From Candidatus Pacearchaeota archaeon (GTDB lineage: Archaea > Nanoarchaeota > Nanoarchaeia > Pacearchaeales > GW2011-AR1): a stretch of 17,073 nt of DNA. Below are positions 1-11,100 of the stretch, piece by piece (within the stretch, counting starts at the first letter, position 1; each line of letters opens with the position of its first letter). The notes beneath the pieces were generated by a model. That model searched no databases. It was not told the origin of the DNA and saw only the letters and a list, made by a program, of their open reading frames with translations. The stretch covers positions 1-17,073 of the forward strand of contig NZER01000302.1 of assembly GCA_002690445.1 (NCBI GenBank), written 5' to 3'. The position numbers were made by a program, and so were the translations under genes.

Positions 1-2
1 AA

Positions 3-1370
3 GAAAATATTCTAATAGGAAGTGGAGTTGGCCAGGAAGTTAATACTGATAGTGACGATATATTCACCTTAAATGTTGCTATTGGTCATCAGGCTATGAA
101 TGATATTAATCCTGTTCATCATTCTAATGATGCTGTTTCTAATGTTGCTATTGGTCATGCAGCAATGCAGGATTATCATTATGGTTCTGGTAATGTTGCT
201 ATTGGAAAAGGAGCATTGATAAGTACTGATGGTACTGGTAGTAATAATATAGCTATTGGTACAACTGCTGGTGGAAATGTAACTAGTGGCTCTGGGAATG
301 TTGTTATTGGAGATAAAGACTTTGGTAGTGATGATGGGGATGACCAGCTTATTATTGCTTCTGGAGGTGGTAATGTTACTTGGATAACTGGAGATTCTAG
401 TGGAAACGTGGAGTTGGCATCTGACCTATCTGTACCAGGCAATATCCTTATGACTGATGAGAATTATATTGGTATATCTGGTGCAGAACAAATCCTATTT
501 GATGGTGCTGGCTCAGTTGAAGTTAATGGTGCTAGCCTTGGTGTTAATTGTGACCCAAGTAATAAGTTCCATGTTAATGCAGCAACAGATGATGGATTAC
601 GTATTACATCTGGTAATACCGAGTTACTTATGACAGAAGATGCTCAGATAGCTGGTTTTTTTAGGATAAGACCTACAGTAGGAGATGGTATTGTTTTTAC
701 TGGAAATGATGATACCCCTATTTTAACATTAGTTGAAGCTACTCATAGAACAGGTATTGGTTGTGCTATTGATGATCCACCCGAATATACCCTTGATATA
801 CGTGGGGTTAACGAAGCTGGTGAAAATGCAGATAATTATTTAGTGAGAATTTGGCATGATGGGGGAGGTGCAGAAGATAAAGGGTTATTAATACAGTGTG
901 GAGAGGATGCAATAGGTACAAGTGGAGTCAGTGAGGTTATATGGATAGGATTCGCTGATGGAGATGGTGACTTTAAAGGAGCTATTACATCTACTAATGG
1001 TCACGGAGGATTTGAGGCAGAAGCTGGTGGTGTAAATTTTGCCCATACATCTGATATTAGATTAAAGGAAAATATTGCTGATACACAAATAGATGCCCTT
1101 AGTCGTATAAATAGTTTAAGATTTAGAGAATTTAACTGGAAAGAAGGAACTGGCAGAGGGAGTGGAAGGTCATGTAAACTTGGATTAATAGCTCAAGAAG
1201 TCGAAGTATTAGATACTGGTATATCTGGAATAGTGCAGACCGTGCTTGGAACTACAAATGGTCTTGAAGATCTAAGAATGGTATCATATACTCAAACTGT
1301 TCCATATTTATTAAAAGCAATGCAAGAATTATCAGCAAAAGTAACAGCCCTAGAGGCACAAATTAATTAG
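3..1370 (+). CDS. Tail fibre/spike protein with S74 self-cleaving chaperone, 5'-truncated
   Basis: The reading frame is open to the left window edge and its repeats continue upstream of the first ATG (position 96), so the gene starts outside the window and 96 is not its true start. The N-terminal visible part is a series of N-(V/I)-x-I-G repeats, as in trimeric beta-roll or beta-helix shafts. The C-terminus is a peptidase S74 intramolecular chaperone: counting from the ATG at 96, S319-D-I-R-L-K324-E-N gives the conserved Ser and Lys, and G363-L-I-A-Q-E-V follows. In this family the chaperone trimerises the fibre and then cuts itself off just before the Ser, which would release about 106 residues. 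The last 25 residues look like a short coiled coil (LLKAMQELSAKVTALEAQIN). Role: host-receptor binding at the virion surface. The S74 call is firm; which fibre or spike it is cannot be told. Confidence 0.88.
   Translation, partial: ENILIGSGVGQEVNTDSDDIFTLNVAIGHQAMNDINPVHHSNDAVSNVAIGHAAMQDYHYGSGNVAIGKGALISTDGTGSNNIAIGTTAGGNVTSGSGNVVIGDKDFGSDDGDDQLIIASGGGNVTWITGDSSGNVELASDLSVPGNILMTDENYIGISGAEQILFDGAGSVEVNGASLGVNCDPSNKFHVNAATDDGLRITSGNTELLMTEDAQIAGFFRIRPTVGDGIVFTGNDDTPILTLVEATHRTGIGCAIDDPPEYTLDIRGVNEAGENADNYLVRIWHDGGGAEDKGLLIQCGEDAIGTSGVSEVIWIGFADGDGDFKGAITSTNGHGGFEAEAGGVNFAHTSDIRLKENIADTQIDALSRINSLRFREFNWKEGTGRGSGRSCKLGLIAQEVEVLDTGISGIVQTVLGTTNGLEDLRMVSYTQTVPYLLKAMQELSAKVTALEAQIN
6..311 (+). 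repeat. NVAIG-type protein repeats in the fibre shaft
   Basis: Six degenerate copies of an N-x-x-I-G motif start at about 6, 72, 141, 192, 246 and 297, in frame with the fibre gene. Examples are ENILIG, NVAIGHQAM, NVAIGHAAM, NVAIGKGAL, NIAIGTTAG and NVVIGDKDF. Spacing is 17-23 residues. Such repeats are typical of left-handed beta-roll or beta-helix shafts in trimeric adhesins and phage fibres. The array probably extends left of the window. Confidence 0.75.
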
Positions 1371-1379
1371 GAGAATATT

Positions 1380-2426
1380 ATGGGAAGAGCGCAATATTTA
1401 TTACAAAAAGATGTAAAGAAAGAAATAGAAGAAGCGGAAGAAAAGGCGAAAAAGCGAGGTCTTTGGGGTAGTATAGGTGGTAAATTAGGTGGTTTAGCTG
1501 CAGGGTTATTTACTGGTGGGGCTGCTTCCCCCCTAATGGCTGCGTTGGCAATAGGCGGAGGTGCTTATGCTGGGGGTAAGGCTGGACATGCATTGGCAAA
1601 GAGGAAATATGGTGCTATGGAAGGTGGTAAGTTTTTATCAGGGACAAGGGCAGAGATGGAATCTACTTTAGGAGGAATGGCTGCTTCAGATGCTATGACG
1701 GGTGCAATGTATGCAGGAGGTTTTCAAGCATTAAGATCTATGGGTGGAGTGGGTAAGTTATTTGAAAAAGGAGCATTAAAAGAAAAAGGTGGAATTACTG
1801 GACTTCTCACAAGACCTGCAGGTGAAGTTACTGGAATATATAAAAATACTTTACTTGGAAGACTAGGGAGAGGACTAGATGTTAAGGGAAGTCTTGCAGG
1901 CAAAGGCTGGCAAAAAGTTTTAGAAAGAGGCTATGAAAAAAAAGGTTGGATAGATCCTGATTTGCAACCAGTAGGTGGAACTGAGAGTGGTAAAAAAATT
2001 ATTGCTATAGATAGAAGAAAATATATTGCAGGGCAAGAAGAACCTATACAAGAACGTATATCTGGTGGTGCAGATCCTGATCCAAGAGGGCCAAATTTAT
2101 GGTCAAGAGCTAAGAAAAGTATAAAAGAAAGATATGAAAAACATGGCTTTGGTATGGGAATTGTAGATCCATTTTATGAATTACGAGAAGAAGGTGGAGG
2201 ATTAGATCCAACTACTTATCAGCCAGAAAAAGTAGATTTTGGAAGGGTTGGAGAAAAACAACAGTCTATTGATTATCTTCCAGAAACTCCTAAGATACAG
2301 TATAAAACTAAGGGCTTAACTGGAAAGGCTCAGCGTTTTCTGCCAGGAGGTGCTTCTGGCTGGTCAAATGTTCCAGGTTATGAACAAGAGGGTTGGTTTA
2401 AAAGACTTTTTGGGAGGTATGAATAA
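1380..2426 (+). CDS. Glycine-zipper virion protein, putative ejection/pore component
   Basis: 348 aa, family not recognised. A charged helix (about residues 9-26, rich in K and E) leads into a Gly/Ala-rich hydrophobic stretch (about 28-70, with GGKLGGLAAGLF and ALAIGGGAYAGGKAGHA) that looks like a glycine-zipper membrane-inserting hairpin. The rest is polar, with many Gly, Lys and Pro residues and no enzyme motif that I can see. AGGAG at 1369-1373, overlapping the stop of the fibre gene, lies 6 nt before the ATG and supports this start. By position (after the fibre, before the giant protein) and the zipper, it is a candidate for a small internal protein that enters the host envelope during DNA ejection, like T7 gp14 in role but not by detected homology. 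It could instead be a minor head or neck protein. Confidence 0.75.
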   Translation: MGRAQYLLQKDVKKEIEEAEEKAKKRGLWGSIGGKLGGLAAGLFTGGAASPLMAALAIGGGAYAGGKAGHALAKRKYGAMEGGKFLSGTRAEMESTLGGMAASDAMTGAMYAGGFQALRSMGGVGKLFEKGALKEKGGITGLLTRPAGEVTGIYKNTLLGRLGRGLDVKGSLAGKGWQKVLERGYEKKGWIDPDLQPVGGTESGKKIIAIDRRKYIAGQEEPIQERISGGADPDPRGPNLWSRAKKSIKERYEKHGFGMGIVDPFYELREEGGGLDPTTYQPEKVDFGRVGEKQQSIDYLPETPKIQYKTKGLTGKAQRFLPGGASGWSNVPGYEQEGWFKRLFGRYE

Positions 2427-3280
2427 TGGCACTAGGAACTTTAGCAAATAAGGGTAGATATGGTGATACTGAAATTCGTAATGTTGCGGGTAGCAGGTCT
2501 CATGTAAATAGAAGAGAAGCTAATTTAATAGATCTATATGGAGCATTAGGACAATCATTAGTGCAGGCCAGTGGAGCTGGAACTATAAATCCTAGAACTA
2601 GATTAAGAGAGTACCATGATGCATTCGATTCCGAAGGGCTGCCTATGTCGCATGAACATACTACTGGAGATCTGAGTCCAAGTAGCCCTATTGAGTGGGG
2701 CGGATCTCCTTTTATGGATATGATGGCTGAAAGTCCGTTATTGGGTGGCAGCTTCAAAAAGAGGGATAGAGGTCAAAGGTTGAATTTTAATGCTGATGAC
2801 TACAGAAAAGCTGTAGAAGACGAAAAGACTGAGGAATATTTTCTTTCTATAGGGATTCCAAAAGATAAGGTTGCTTATTTTGAATCTAATATTAATTTAG
2901 CTTATTCTGGTGATGAGGGATTTTATAAAGAGTTAGAGAAAGAGCAGATGAGATCAGCGAAAAAAAGTTATGAATTCGGTATGCAGGGTGCTACATTACA
3001 GGCAGGTGATCGGCTTTATGATATAAGACAAGAGCAGGATATTGCCAAACAGAAATCTGGGTTTGAATCAAGTGGAGCTGTCGATTATGCTGGCAAGAGG
3101 GCTAAGAAAGGTGTATTTGAAGATTATACGTTACAACAGCAACAGTTGTCAGAAAATAGACAGAAGGCAGAAACTTCAGCTAAATTTGGTCTTGAAACAA
3201 GTATAAGTGATTTATGGCATGGTGCAGGACAAGAGTATTGGGAAAACTTACAACAATTAGAATCATATGAAGACATGTAA
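2426..3280 (+). CDS. Hypothetical virion-module protein with GTINP motif
   Basis: 284 aa, function unknown. The ATG overlaps the previous TAA by one base, with GGGAGG at 2412-2417 eight nt upstream, so translation is probably coupled. Near the N-terminus the order RYGDTEIRNV (11-20), then REANLIDLYGALG (30-42), then GAGTINPRTRLREY (50-63) resembles, from memory, a conserved start seen in uncharacterised phage proteins (G-D-T ... E ... L ... G-x-G-T-I-N-P-x-T-x-L-x-E-[FY]). The remainder is charged and mostly helical, Gln/Glu/Lys-rich towards the C-terminus, with no membrane segment or catalytic motif. Its position in the cassette suggests a small internal or scaffold-like virion protein that works with the large proteins downstream; that is inference only. 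Confidence 0.7.
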   Translation: MALGTLANKGRYGDTEIRNVAGSRSHVNRREANLIDLYGALGQSLVQASGAGTINPRTRLREYHDAFDSEGLPMSHEHTTGDLSPSSPIEWGGSPFMDMMAESPLLGGSFKKRDRGQRLNFNADDYRKAVEDEKTEEYFLSIGIPKDKVAYFESNINLAYSGDEGFYKELEKEQMRSAKKSYEFGMQGATLQAGDRLYDIRQEQDIAKQKSGFESSGAVDYAGKRAKKGVFEDYTLQQQQLSENRQKAETSAKFGLETSISDLWHGAGQEYWENLQQLESYEDM

Positions 3281-3294
3281 TAAAGGAGTAAAAA

Positions 3295-5109
3295 ATGGCT
3301 ATTAGAGAACCTAGAGATACAGCATACGCTCATCCAGTAACACAGATGTTGACTCAGTTACCAGAGACTTTTATGAATCTCTATATGTTATCTCAACAGC
3401 TGGGATTTCAATCAACTGAAGCTGCTTTAAATAGAGAAGCGGCAACAACTGCAGCTGATCTTGGATTTGCAAGACAGCTCTATGTTGGACAACAGGAGAG
3501 AAAAGCTCTCCTTGAAGAACAGGTTATAGAGATTGGTGCATTGCCAGCTCAAGAAAAAAGAAGTGGTACTGAAGATCTTCTTAAAATGACTACTGGGAAT
3601 TTATTTGAAGAAATAAAACAAAATGAAGATTATATGTCTTCATTGCAGAGTATGAGATCTGAACAGAAAGCTGGAATCAGGGATGTTAAAAATATACAGG
3701 ATAGATTTGCTGATATTATAGAAGATCAGAAAGATGAGGCGGCAAAGTATGTAATCTCAGGGAGTTTAGAAGTAGATCCAGCAACAGGTCTTCCTATAGG
3801 GACGGGTGAATGGGAAGCTATTCTTGAAAAACTTAAAACTGGAACTGAGGCAGAAAGGCTAGAATACGAGAAATTTAGAGATGAAGCATACATTTCAGGG
3901 ATACAAAGTAGTCTTAGATCCTTAGAAGATGCTAGGAATCTGCAAGTTATAGACATACAATTCGAAGCTTCTAGGAAACAAATAGATACAGCTGATGCAG
4001 CTCTTAGAGAATCTAACTATTCATTTGCTATTAAAATGTTTGATGAATTTGAAGGAAGTGTAGGAGATATATATAAAAATACAGCTTTAAGTACTCAAGC
4101 TAACTTTAGATATATTGCTGATGGAGTGCCTTACAAAATTACAGATCTTACACTTTTAGCTGCAGGAGATCCTGATCAATTCATAGATATAAAGAAAGAA
4201 TTTCTTGAAGACTCTGCTAATCATGCTATTGCAGCTGAAGCTGAATCATTCATTGCTGGGCTTCAGACAGCTACTGCTATGAAAATAGATGCTTCAGAAT
4301 ATGTAGTTAGATTTCAGGCAGCTGCTTATAATGACTTTCTTTTATTGCAAGATTACCAGGCCAGACTTGCTGAAGAAGGGCTAGCCGAAGGGAAGACTAT
4401 GCAAGAAATGTTTGCTTCTCTTCCTGATAGGGATCCTACAAAAATAGAATTGAAAAGATTGAAAGCTAAAGTTGATGGATATAAAAGATTAGGTTTATAT
4501 TTGACCAGTCCTGAAATGCTTGATCGTGCAGCTGCTGTTGTAGAACTGCATAATATTGAGCAAGCTAAGAGATTAGCTATGGATATAGATGATTCTGAGA
4601 GAATTTCACGAGAAGGATTGGGACTGCCTCCTGTAGAAGATTTTTATCCAAGTCAACAGGAATATATGACTCCTAAGATGCATGAAGATTTAGAAGTATC
4701 TTTAGCAGCATTGGCAGCTTCAGGTACTGGTGATCTTGGTGATGATCCAGATACAGCTAAAACTTTGGGTGAAAAGGCAATGTCAATTCCATTGGTTGCA
4801 GGTTCGGGGTGGACTGTCTCAAAAATTAATGAGACATTATATAATCAGGGTGTTGATATATACAATCTAGGAGCTCTTCCTTTAAACTATTTAACATATA
4901 TGTTAACAGGGTATAATCCTGGCTATTCAGGGAGAACATTTATGGAGCCTTATGCTACTGCCACAGGTCTTACTGAAGAAACCTTGAAAGGTTTTCCTTT
5001 GGGATTCCATGATATAGGTCCCGTTGGTGGTGATTTATTTGGAACTCCTCCAGGCAAGTTCTCGTGGGAAGAAGTTGACGAATCTTTAAACAATATCACA
5101 AAACCATAG
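3295..5109 (+). CDS. Long helical putative internal virion protein
   Basis: 604 aa, no recognised family. AAGGAG at 3283-3288, six nt before the ATG, sets the start. Residues about 37-152 and much of 170-480 read as long amphipathic helices rich in Ala, Glu, Gln, Lys and Leu, with coiled-coil potential. A more apolar, Gly-rich C-terminal part (about 496-560, with IPLVAGSGW and ALPLNYLTYMLTGYNPGYSG) could be a membrane-contact or docking segment. Length, composition and position directly before the giant gene resemble the middle internal core or ejection protein of podoviruses (the role of T7 gp15), but I see no sequence signature proving it. No catalytic motif was found. It may assemble as a tube or ring with its neighbours. 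Confidence 0.7.
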   Translation: MAIREPRDTAYAHPVTQMLTQLPETFMNLYMLSQQLGFQSTEAALNREAATTAADLGFARQLYVGQQERKALLEEQVIEIGALPAQEKRSGTEDLLKMTTGNLFEEIKQNEDYMSSLQSMRSEQKAGIRDVKNIQDRFADIIEDQKDEAAKYVISGSLEVDPATGLPIGTGEWEAILEKLKTGTEAERLEYEKFRDEAYISGIQSSLRSLEDARNLQVIDIQFEASRKQIDTADAALRESNYSFAIKMFDEFEGSVGDIYKNTALSTQANFRYIADGVPYKITDLTLLAAGDPDQFIDIKKEFLEDSANHAIAAEAESFIAGLQTATAMKIDASEYVVRFQAAAYNDFLLLQDYQARLAEEGLAEGKTMQEMFASLPDRDPTKIELKRLKAKVDGYKRLGLYLTSPEMLDRAAAVVELHNIEQAKRLAMDIDDSERISREGLGLPPVEDFYPSQQEYMTPKMHEDLEVSLAALAASGTGDLGDDPDTAKTLGEKAMSIPLVAGSGWTVSKINETLYNQGVDIYNLGALPLNYLTYMLTGYNPGYSGRTFMEPYATATGLTEETLKGFPLGFHDIGPVGGDLFGTPPGKFSWEEVDESLNNITKP

Positions 5110-5117
5110 GGATTAAA

Positions 5118-8100
5118 ATGGCAAACTTATTTGATAGACAAAAATTTAAATCTGAACTTATGTCTCGAGGTATTACTTGGACTAATGATGAAATAGATAG
5201 TTATGTAGAAAGTATGAATCTTCAGAAATCTGTTCCTAAATCTTATTTGCCATATAAACAACAAATGCTTGGACAGGAAGCTGGAGGATTTGAACCTGTC
5301 ACACTAGAAGACCCTTATTTGCCCCCAAAACCCCCTGAAAACGCAGCTTTAGATCTTTTAGGCAATGCACTTTGGGAATTTATGGATGTAGGCACATTTG
5401 GTGCGCTAGGGGCCTTAGATTACGATGACTATCTAGAGAATATAATAACTACTGGTGGTCCTACTACATTTGCAGGTAGAGTAGGAGCTGGTCTTGGTGG
5501 TTTGGCAGGCTTTATGGTGCCAATGGGAGCTGTTAAAGGAATTACTGGAGCTGCTGTTAAAGGCTATAGTAAATATGGAACTAAGGCTGCAGCTAATAAA
5601 ATGGTTTCAGAGGGTGCTAAAGCACTTGCTAAGACTAAATATAATAAACTAGGAGCTGAAGCACAGAAATCTATATGGAAGCCATTTACTGATACTATAG
5701 GACAATATGGACATTCTCTTGAAAAGTTAGCCACTAGAGAAAAGTTTCTTGCTAAATTAAATTCTGAAATTAGACCTACTATAGTAAAGACTTTGAAAGA
5801 TAGGGGTATAAAACCTAGTACTAATACTATTTCTAAGTTAGAAGATATAATAAAAACTAGCATGGGAGCCTCAGAAGGAGCTGCTATGCCTATATGGAAT
5901 CTACAACAAAGAATAGCAGTAGGATTAGGTGGTAGTGCTGGAGCGGGTAAAATAGCTACCATAGCATCTCATGTGATAGAAGAAGCAGCTATCTTTGCTG
6001 CAGTAGAGACTCCAATGGAAGTTATGAATTCTATTGATGAATTTAGAGATCCTGATATACCTGGAGCCATAGGTCATGCAGTAGCACTTGGTAGTGCTTT
6101 GGGCTTTATTAGATTTATACCTGGTGGTAAAGATCAGCCTATAATGAGAACTGCATTTAATCGTATGAATAAAATGTTCAAGGGAAAGAGAAGTTATAAA
6201 TCTCTTGATTATGGTACTGAACAGGCAAGGGATTTATTAAGACTTACTTCAAGATCAATGTATCAGGCAGATAAAGAATTGTTTAATATTGCAGTTGGAT
6301 CGAAAGGTCTGGAGAAATTAGGTGTAGATCGAATTACAAGTAGTAGTATGATAGACGATCTTACTAAAACTCAGGCTGGTTCAGAAGTTCTGGCCGATGC
6401 TATGTACCAAATAGAAAAGAATTGGATTAAAAGATGGTGGCCAGAGTTTTGGAAAGAATCAGCAAAAGATATGTATGGATCAGCTCCTAGAATGTTTGCA
6501 GGTGCAATGGCTTTTAATCATAGTATAGTATTTGATGATAATGTTCCACTTGAAGATAAGATATTTAACATAGGTGTTGGTGCATTTATGACTAAGCGTG
6601 GGCGTGCTATGGACTTTATAGATGCTAATGGTAAGCGTACTGCATGGGAGCATACTCAGAGGCCTTGGACGTATGATAATAAGATACAGGAGATAGATAA
6701 ACATTTACGTATACTTGGAACTGATAGTCCTAGTTTAATATTTGATTCCATGCTCAGAGAAAATAAGTTGAGAAATGAGTTTATATCTATAGATGAGACG
6801 GATGATGTTAAAGCAGTTATGGATATTATGGAAAAGAATGGTGTTATTGTTAGTTCAGATGAAGCTAGAAAACCTAAAACTAAGCCTCAAAGTCCAGTGG
6901 ATCATGAGCTGTATGATTATATTAATGCTATATCTGGATTCTATGTGCATACTAATACAAATAAAAGGATGCTTGGTGTAGATGAATTATCTTTAAATCA
7001 ATTAAAGGGAATTGAAAATGATCTTCGTAAATTAGAACTTATTTCTAAAGAGGGTGGGGGCGGACTGGAAACTGTTTCTGATATGCAGAATGTAGTGTAC
7101 GAAGCTAATCGTGAGAGCACAGAACAACTTATAAATCTATATAAAACTACAGTTAGAGATATGTATGCTGTAATGGGGCTTGGTGAACAGGGTAAGGATT
7201 TAGAAATGGATTCCTTAGTTCTTGCCCAGTTTAGTGTAAATGATTTAGCTAATCTTAATCCTGATGCTAGAGCAGCTGCTAATAAAGTATTAGAAGTTAG
7301 AAATTTACTTGTCAAACATGGTCTGGTGCATGTTAGTGAAAGCAAGGATCCTGCTGTATCTGTAAGGATAGATACTTCAGAGGATGGACAGGCTAGAATT
7401 ATAGATACTATGAATCGTCTTGAGTCTGATTTACATCAGCTTATATTTAAAAGTGATCCTGTGCATGGAGAGTATGCTCCTCAGATGGGAGATGAATACT
7501 TAAGTAATGTAATTAATACTAATGCAATATTTAAAAGCACAAGAGATAGTTATTCTAAATTACAATCATTAGGTGGGGATTCTCCTGCATGGAAGCCAAA
7601 TCCTGTTAGTGGTCGTAATGATAGTGTTGAAATTGACAGGCTTATTGGCAAGATATTTGCTACTGAAGGAGATCTGGGAGCATTGTATCAGAGAGTTATT
7701 GTTAGTGAAGGATTGGGGAAAGAGCTTCCAGTGGATTATGAAGTAATTCAGGAATTTGCTAATACAATTTTAGATATATTACCTTATACAAGTAAATATA
7801 GAAGTCCTATTGGATTCGGAACTGGAGAAACTGAGACAGTATCTCATTCAGATGTTAGGCAACTTAGAACTTTATTTATGCAGAATGGAATGGGAGGTTT
7901 TGCATTTAGAGGGGAAGATTTGATTAGCTATGTAAATGAGTTTAAGGAGTATGCAATAGATCGGAAATTGTCTTCTGCAGTTAGATCTGATGGCAAACCA
8001 TTTACTGGTATTGATAGAGCTAAGATAGGGACTCTGATTCAATCTGGACTTGTAAATCAGAAGATGGAGGTTATTGATATAGTAAGACAGATAGATGCTT

Positions 8101-11100
8101 TAAAGGCAGTTATTGAAAACCCAGAAGCTATGAAGAGACTCATGGATTATAATTTAATTCACTCTTCTAAAGGGTTAGCCTTAACTCGTGAAATAATAGA
8201 TCAATTATATAAAGATGCAGATCTGGATACTAAAGATCAGATAGTAGAGTTTGGTCGCCAGATGCAGGAACTTGCTCGTATATGGGATACTACTGTTCCA
8301 GAATTAGTTACTGACTTACATGCAAAGTATAAGGAGCACTTAGAGCCATATATGGTTAAAGAAGGTAAGGGTATATTAGAAATTAGACCTAAAATAGTAG
8401 CTGAAGCAGATATGCTTACTATGTCTGAGCTTGTTAATAAGCTTGATCTTGTAGATAAAGGGGCCATGAAAGAAAGTCATCGTGCACTTATGCAGACTAT
8501 TGAAAGATATACTAATAAGGATGGTATTACAGCAGAGCAGCAAGAATTTATTGATGTTCTTAGGAATAATTTCTGGAATAAAACTGGAGATACAGCTAAA
8601 GTAGTATCTCTTCTTGCTAATTATGGGCATACTAATAAAGATGGAGACTTCATACCTTTATATAATAAAGAAACCCAGCAATTTGATCTCGAATTTAAGG
8701 GTGCTAAAAAACGAATGGAAGAAGCCCTTAAAGCTCTTGAGCAATATATTCCTACCATGATGAGAAGTGAGTTGGTAGAGCAGAAGATGAGAGAATTGGT
8801 AGGTGAAAAGCTGTTTGAATCTGATGTAGATAATTCAGTTACTCCACAGTCTTTCTTAGAGAAATATAATATTACCATTAAAGATAAGGATTGGTTAGGC
8901 ATTCTTCTTAGATCGACAACAGATCCATTAAAAGCATTAAAGTTTTCTGGTGCACATACTATAGATAAATCTGGTAATAAAAAATTCTTTGATGATATGT
9001 CTGCTGACGAAAAGATTGAATTTATAGATCAAACTATAAGACTTACTCTTACTATGGGTGAGAGTCGTCCAATTAAAAGATTTACTGTTGGAGAGAGAGC
9101 TGGTATATGGTCAGATGCTGAAAATTCAGCTACCAATAATCCATTGTTTAGATTTCTAGATGATTTTATAGGATATGGTAACTATTCTATAGTTGGACGT
9201 AAGGTTGAGATGGGAGTTGGTACCAGGGATTCTAGATTAGATCAGAAAGCATTTAATGTGCTTATTAATAGACTTTATAATGGTGGATCTACTATGGATG
9301 TACAAGCTAGAGCTAATCAGGGTGGCGTTGAAATGCAGGCTGATAGAATAGATGGACAGATTTTTGTTGGTCTTGGTGACTATAGTTGGGGTATATCTAT
9401 TCCTAAAAATCAAGCTGAAAATGTATACAAGAAATTCGGAGAATTTATTACAGAGAAAAAGATCGAACATGAAGGGAAATATAACCCTATCTTTAAGAAA
9501 CTTACAGAGTTGTATGATGAAAAAGGAGAAAAGATACTTGATGATGATGGGAAGACAGTAGGTAGAGTCTTTAAAAAGTCAGATGCTGAAGGTGATAGCT
9601 CTTATATGGAGACTATTACTACTATGATGTGGATGGATAAGATGGCTGGTGAGCTTTGGTGGGATCATTTGACTGCTACTTCTGGTAAGAAGACCAAAGA
9701 AGCCTCTATTGCTGTGTCTAAATGGAGTAAGCGTATCAGGTTAATGTCAAATATAAGCGCTAAAGAACTGTCAGAACCTCATGTAGATAGAGTACTTAAT
9801 ATGCATAAGGCAAATAAAACTCTTGAAGATAATACAATAGCTAATCTAGAAATATTACAGAAGAATAAAGGTTTAAATACAGTATTAATCACAGATGAGA
9901 AGGGTAATCCAGAAATATTTTCTACTTTGCAGAAAGTATTGGATCAGATTAATGATGAGAATGCTGCATCTGGATTAACTAGTAATCAAAGAGATGATAT
10001 TTCTGCTAAAAAGATTAGAGGTGAAGGCAAGGAAAGAGAAGATGCTAGTATTGCAGATTCTGTAATGATTCTTCCTCTAAAATGGTTTAAAGCGCTACAG
10101 ACTATAGCTGGATTCCATAGCATGGGTAAGATAGGTGGCATTAAGCCTATCGTTAGTAGTGTAGGTGATGGCATTCTTCTTGGCAAGACAGCAATTCTTC
10201 CTGACACAAGGTTTGATGGTTTCTTTGCAGCTAATGAGAAGGTACATGCAATTATGATGCAGTCAGCATCTAAGATAGTAAATCCAAATGTACTTTCTTT
10301 GGATACTCGTAATATGACTATGAAAAATTTAAAAGAAGGAGCTATAGCTCAAGATGATTACATAGTTAAGCTTCCTTGGAAGTCTATAAATATAGGTAGT
10401 GCGGTTGCTGAAGATCATTCTGCTACTATATCATATCAGCTTACTAATGAGATGGATGCATCACATTCTAATTCATTTTATGATTGGCTTATAGCTGGTA
10501 ATGTTGAGAAGTATGACAATACTATGGGTAGATTTGGAGATTCTGGTAATTCTATTGGAGCGACTGCATTTGCTCGTAGGCTTTCAGATCCAGGGACTGG
10601 AGATAATGCATCTTTATCTGTCATGGATATGTGGCTTAACGCATCTAATGGTGGAGGGCCAGTACAGTTTACAGGAGTCCTTCCAGCTTTTAAGAGTTCA
10701 GTTAAGAAGAGATTTCTAGATAATGGTATGCTTCAATTACATAATGATTATGGCAGTCAGAGTGTTATGAGTCCATTTCTTGGTGACAGCTGGACTGAAC
10801 TTAGAAACACTACATTTCATATAGATAAAGGTGAAAGAAAGATTTGGACTATGGGTCAAGCTGAGATAGCCAATCAAAATATTAATAAAACTGTTAATTT
10901 GAATAGATTAAATATTATATGGCATAGAAATAAGAATGCTGATGAGCTTATATCTTTTAAAGAAATTAAAAAATCACCACAATTCAAGAAAGCAATAAAG
11001 AATGTAACTAATAAGGAGCGTTCAGAATTAGCTCCTAATGAGAAATTAGGTTTTGTATATAAAGTCTTAAAGGAATATAGTAAGTTAAAGAAACAACAGC

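Noticed and set aside
96..98. ATG at 96 as the true start of the fibre gene
   Set aside because: The same frame is open to the window edge and carries two further copies of the shaft repeat before this ATG, and no Shine-Dalgarno site precedes it.
179..442. Antisense frame of 87 codons opposite the fibre gene, and similar antisense frames elsewhere
   Set aside because: They lie wholly inside well-supported plus-strand genes, have no Shine-Dalgarno context or recognisable protein features, and mirror the codon bias of the sense genes.
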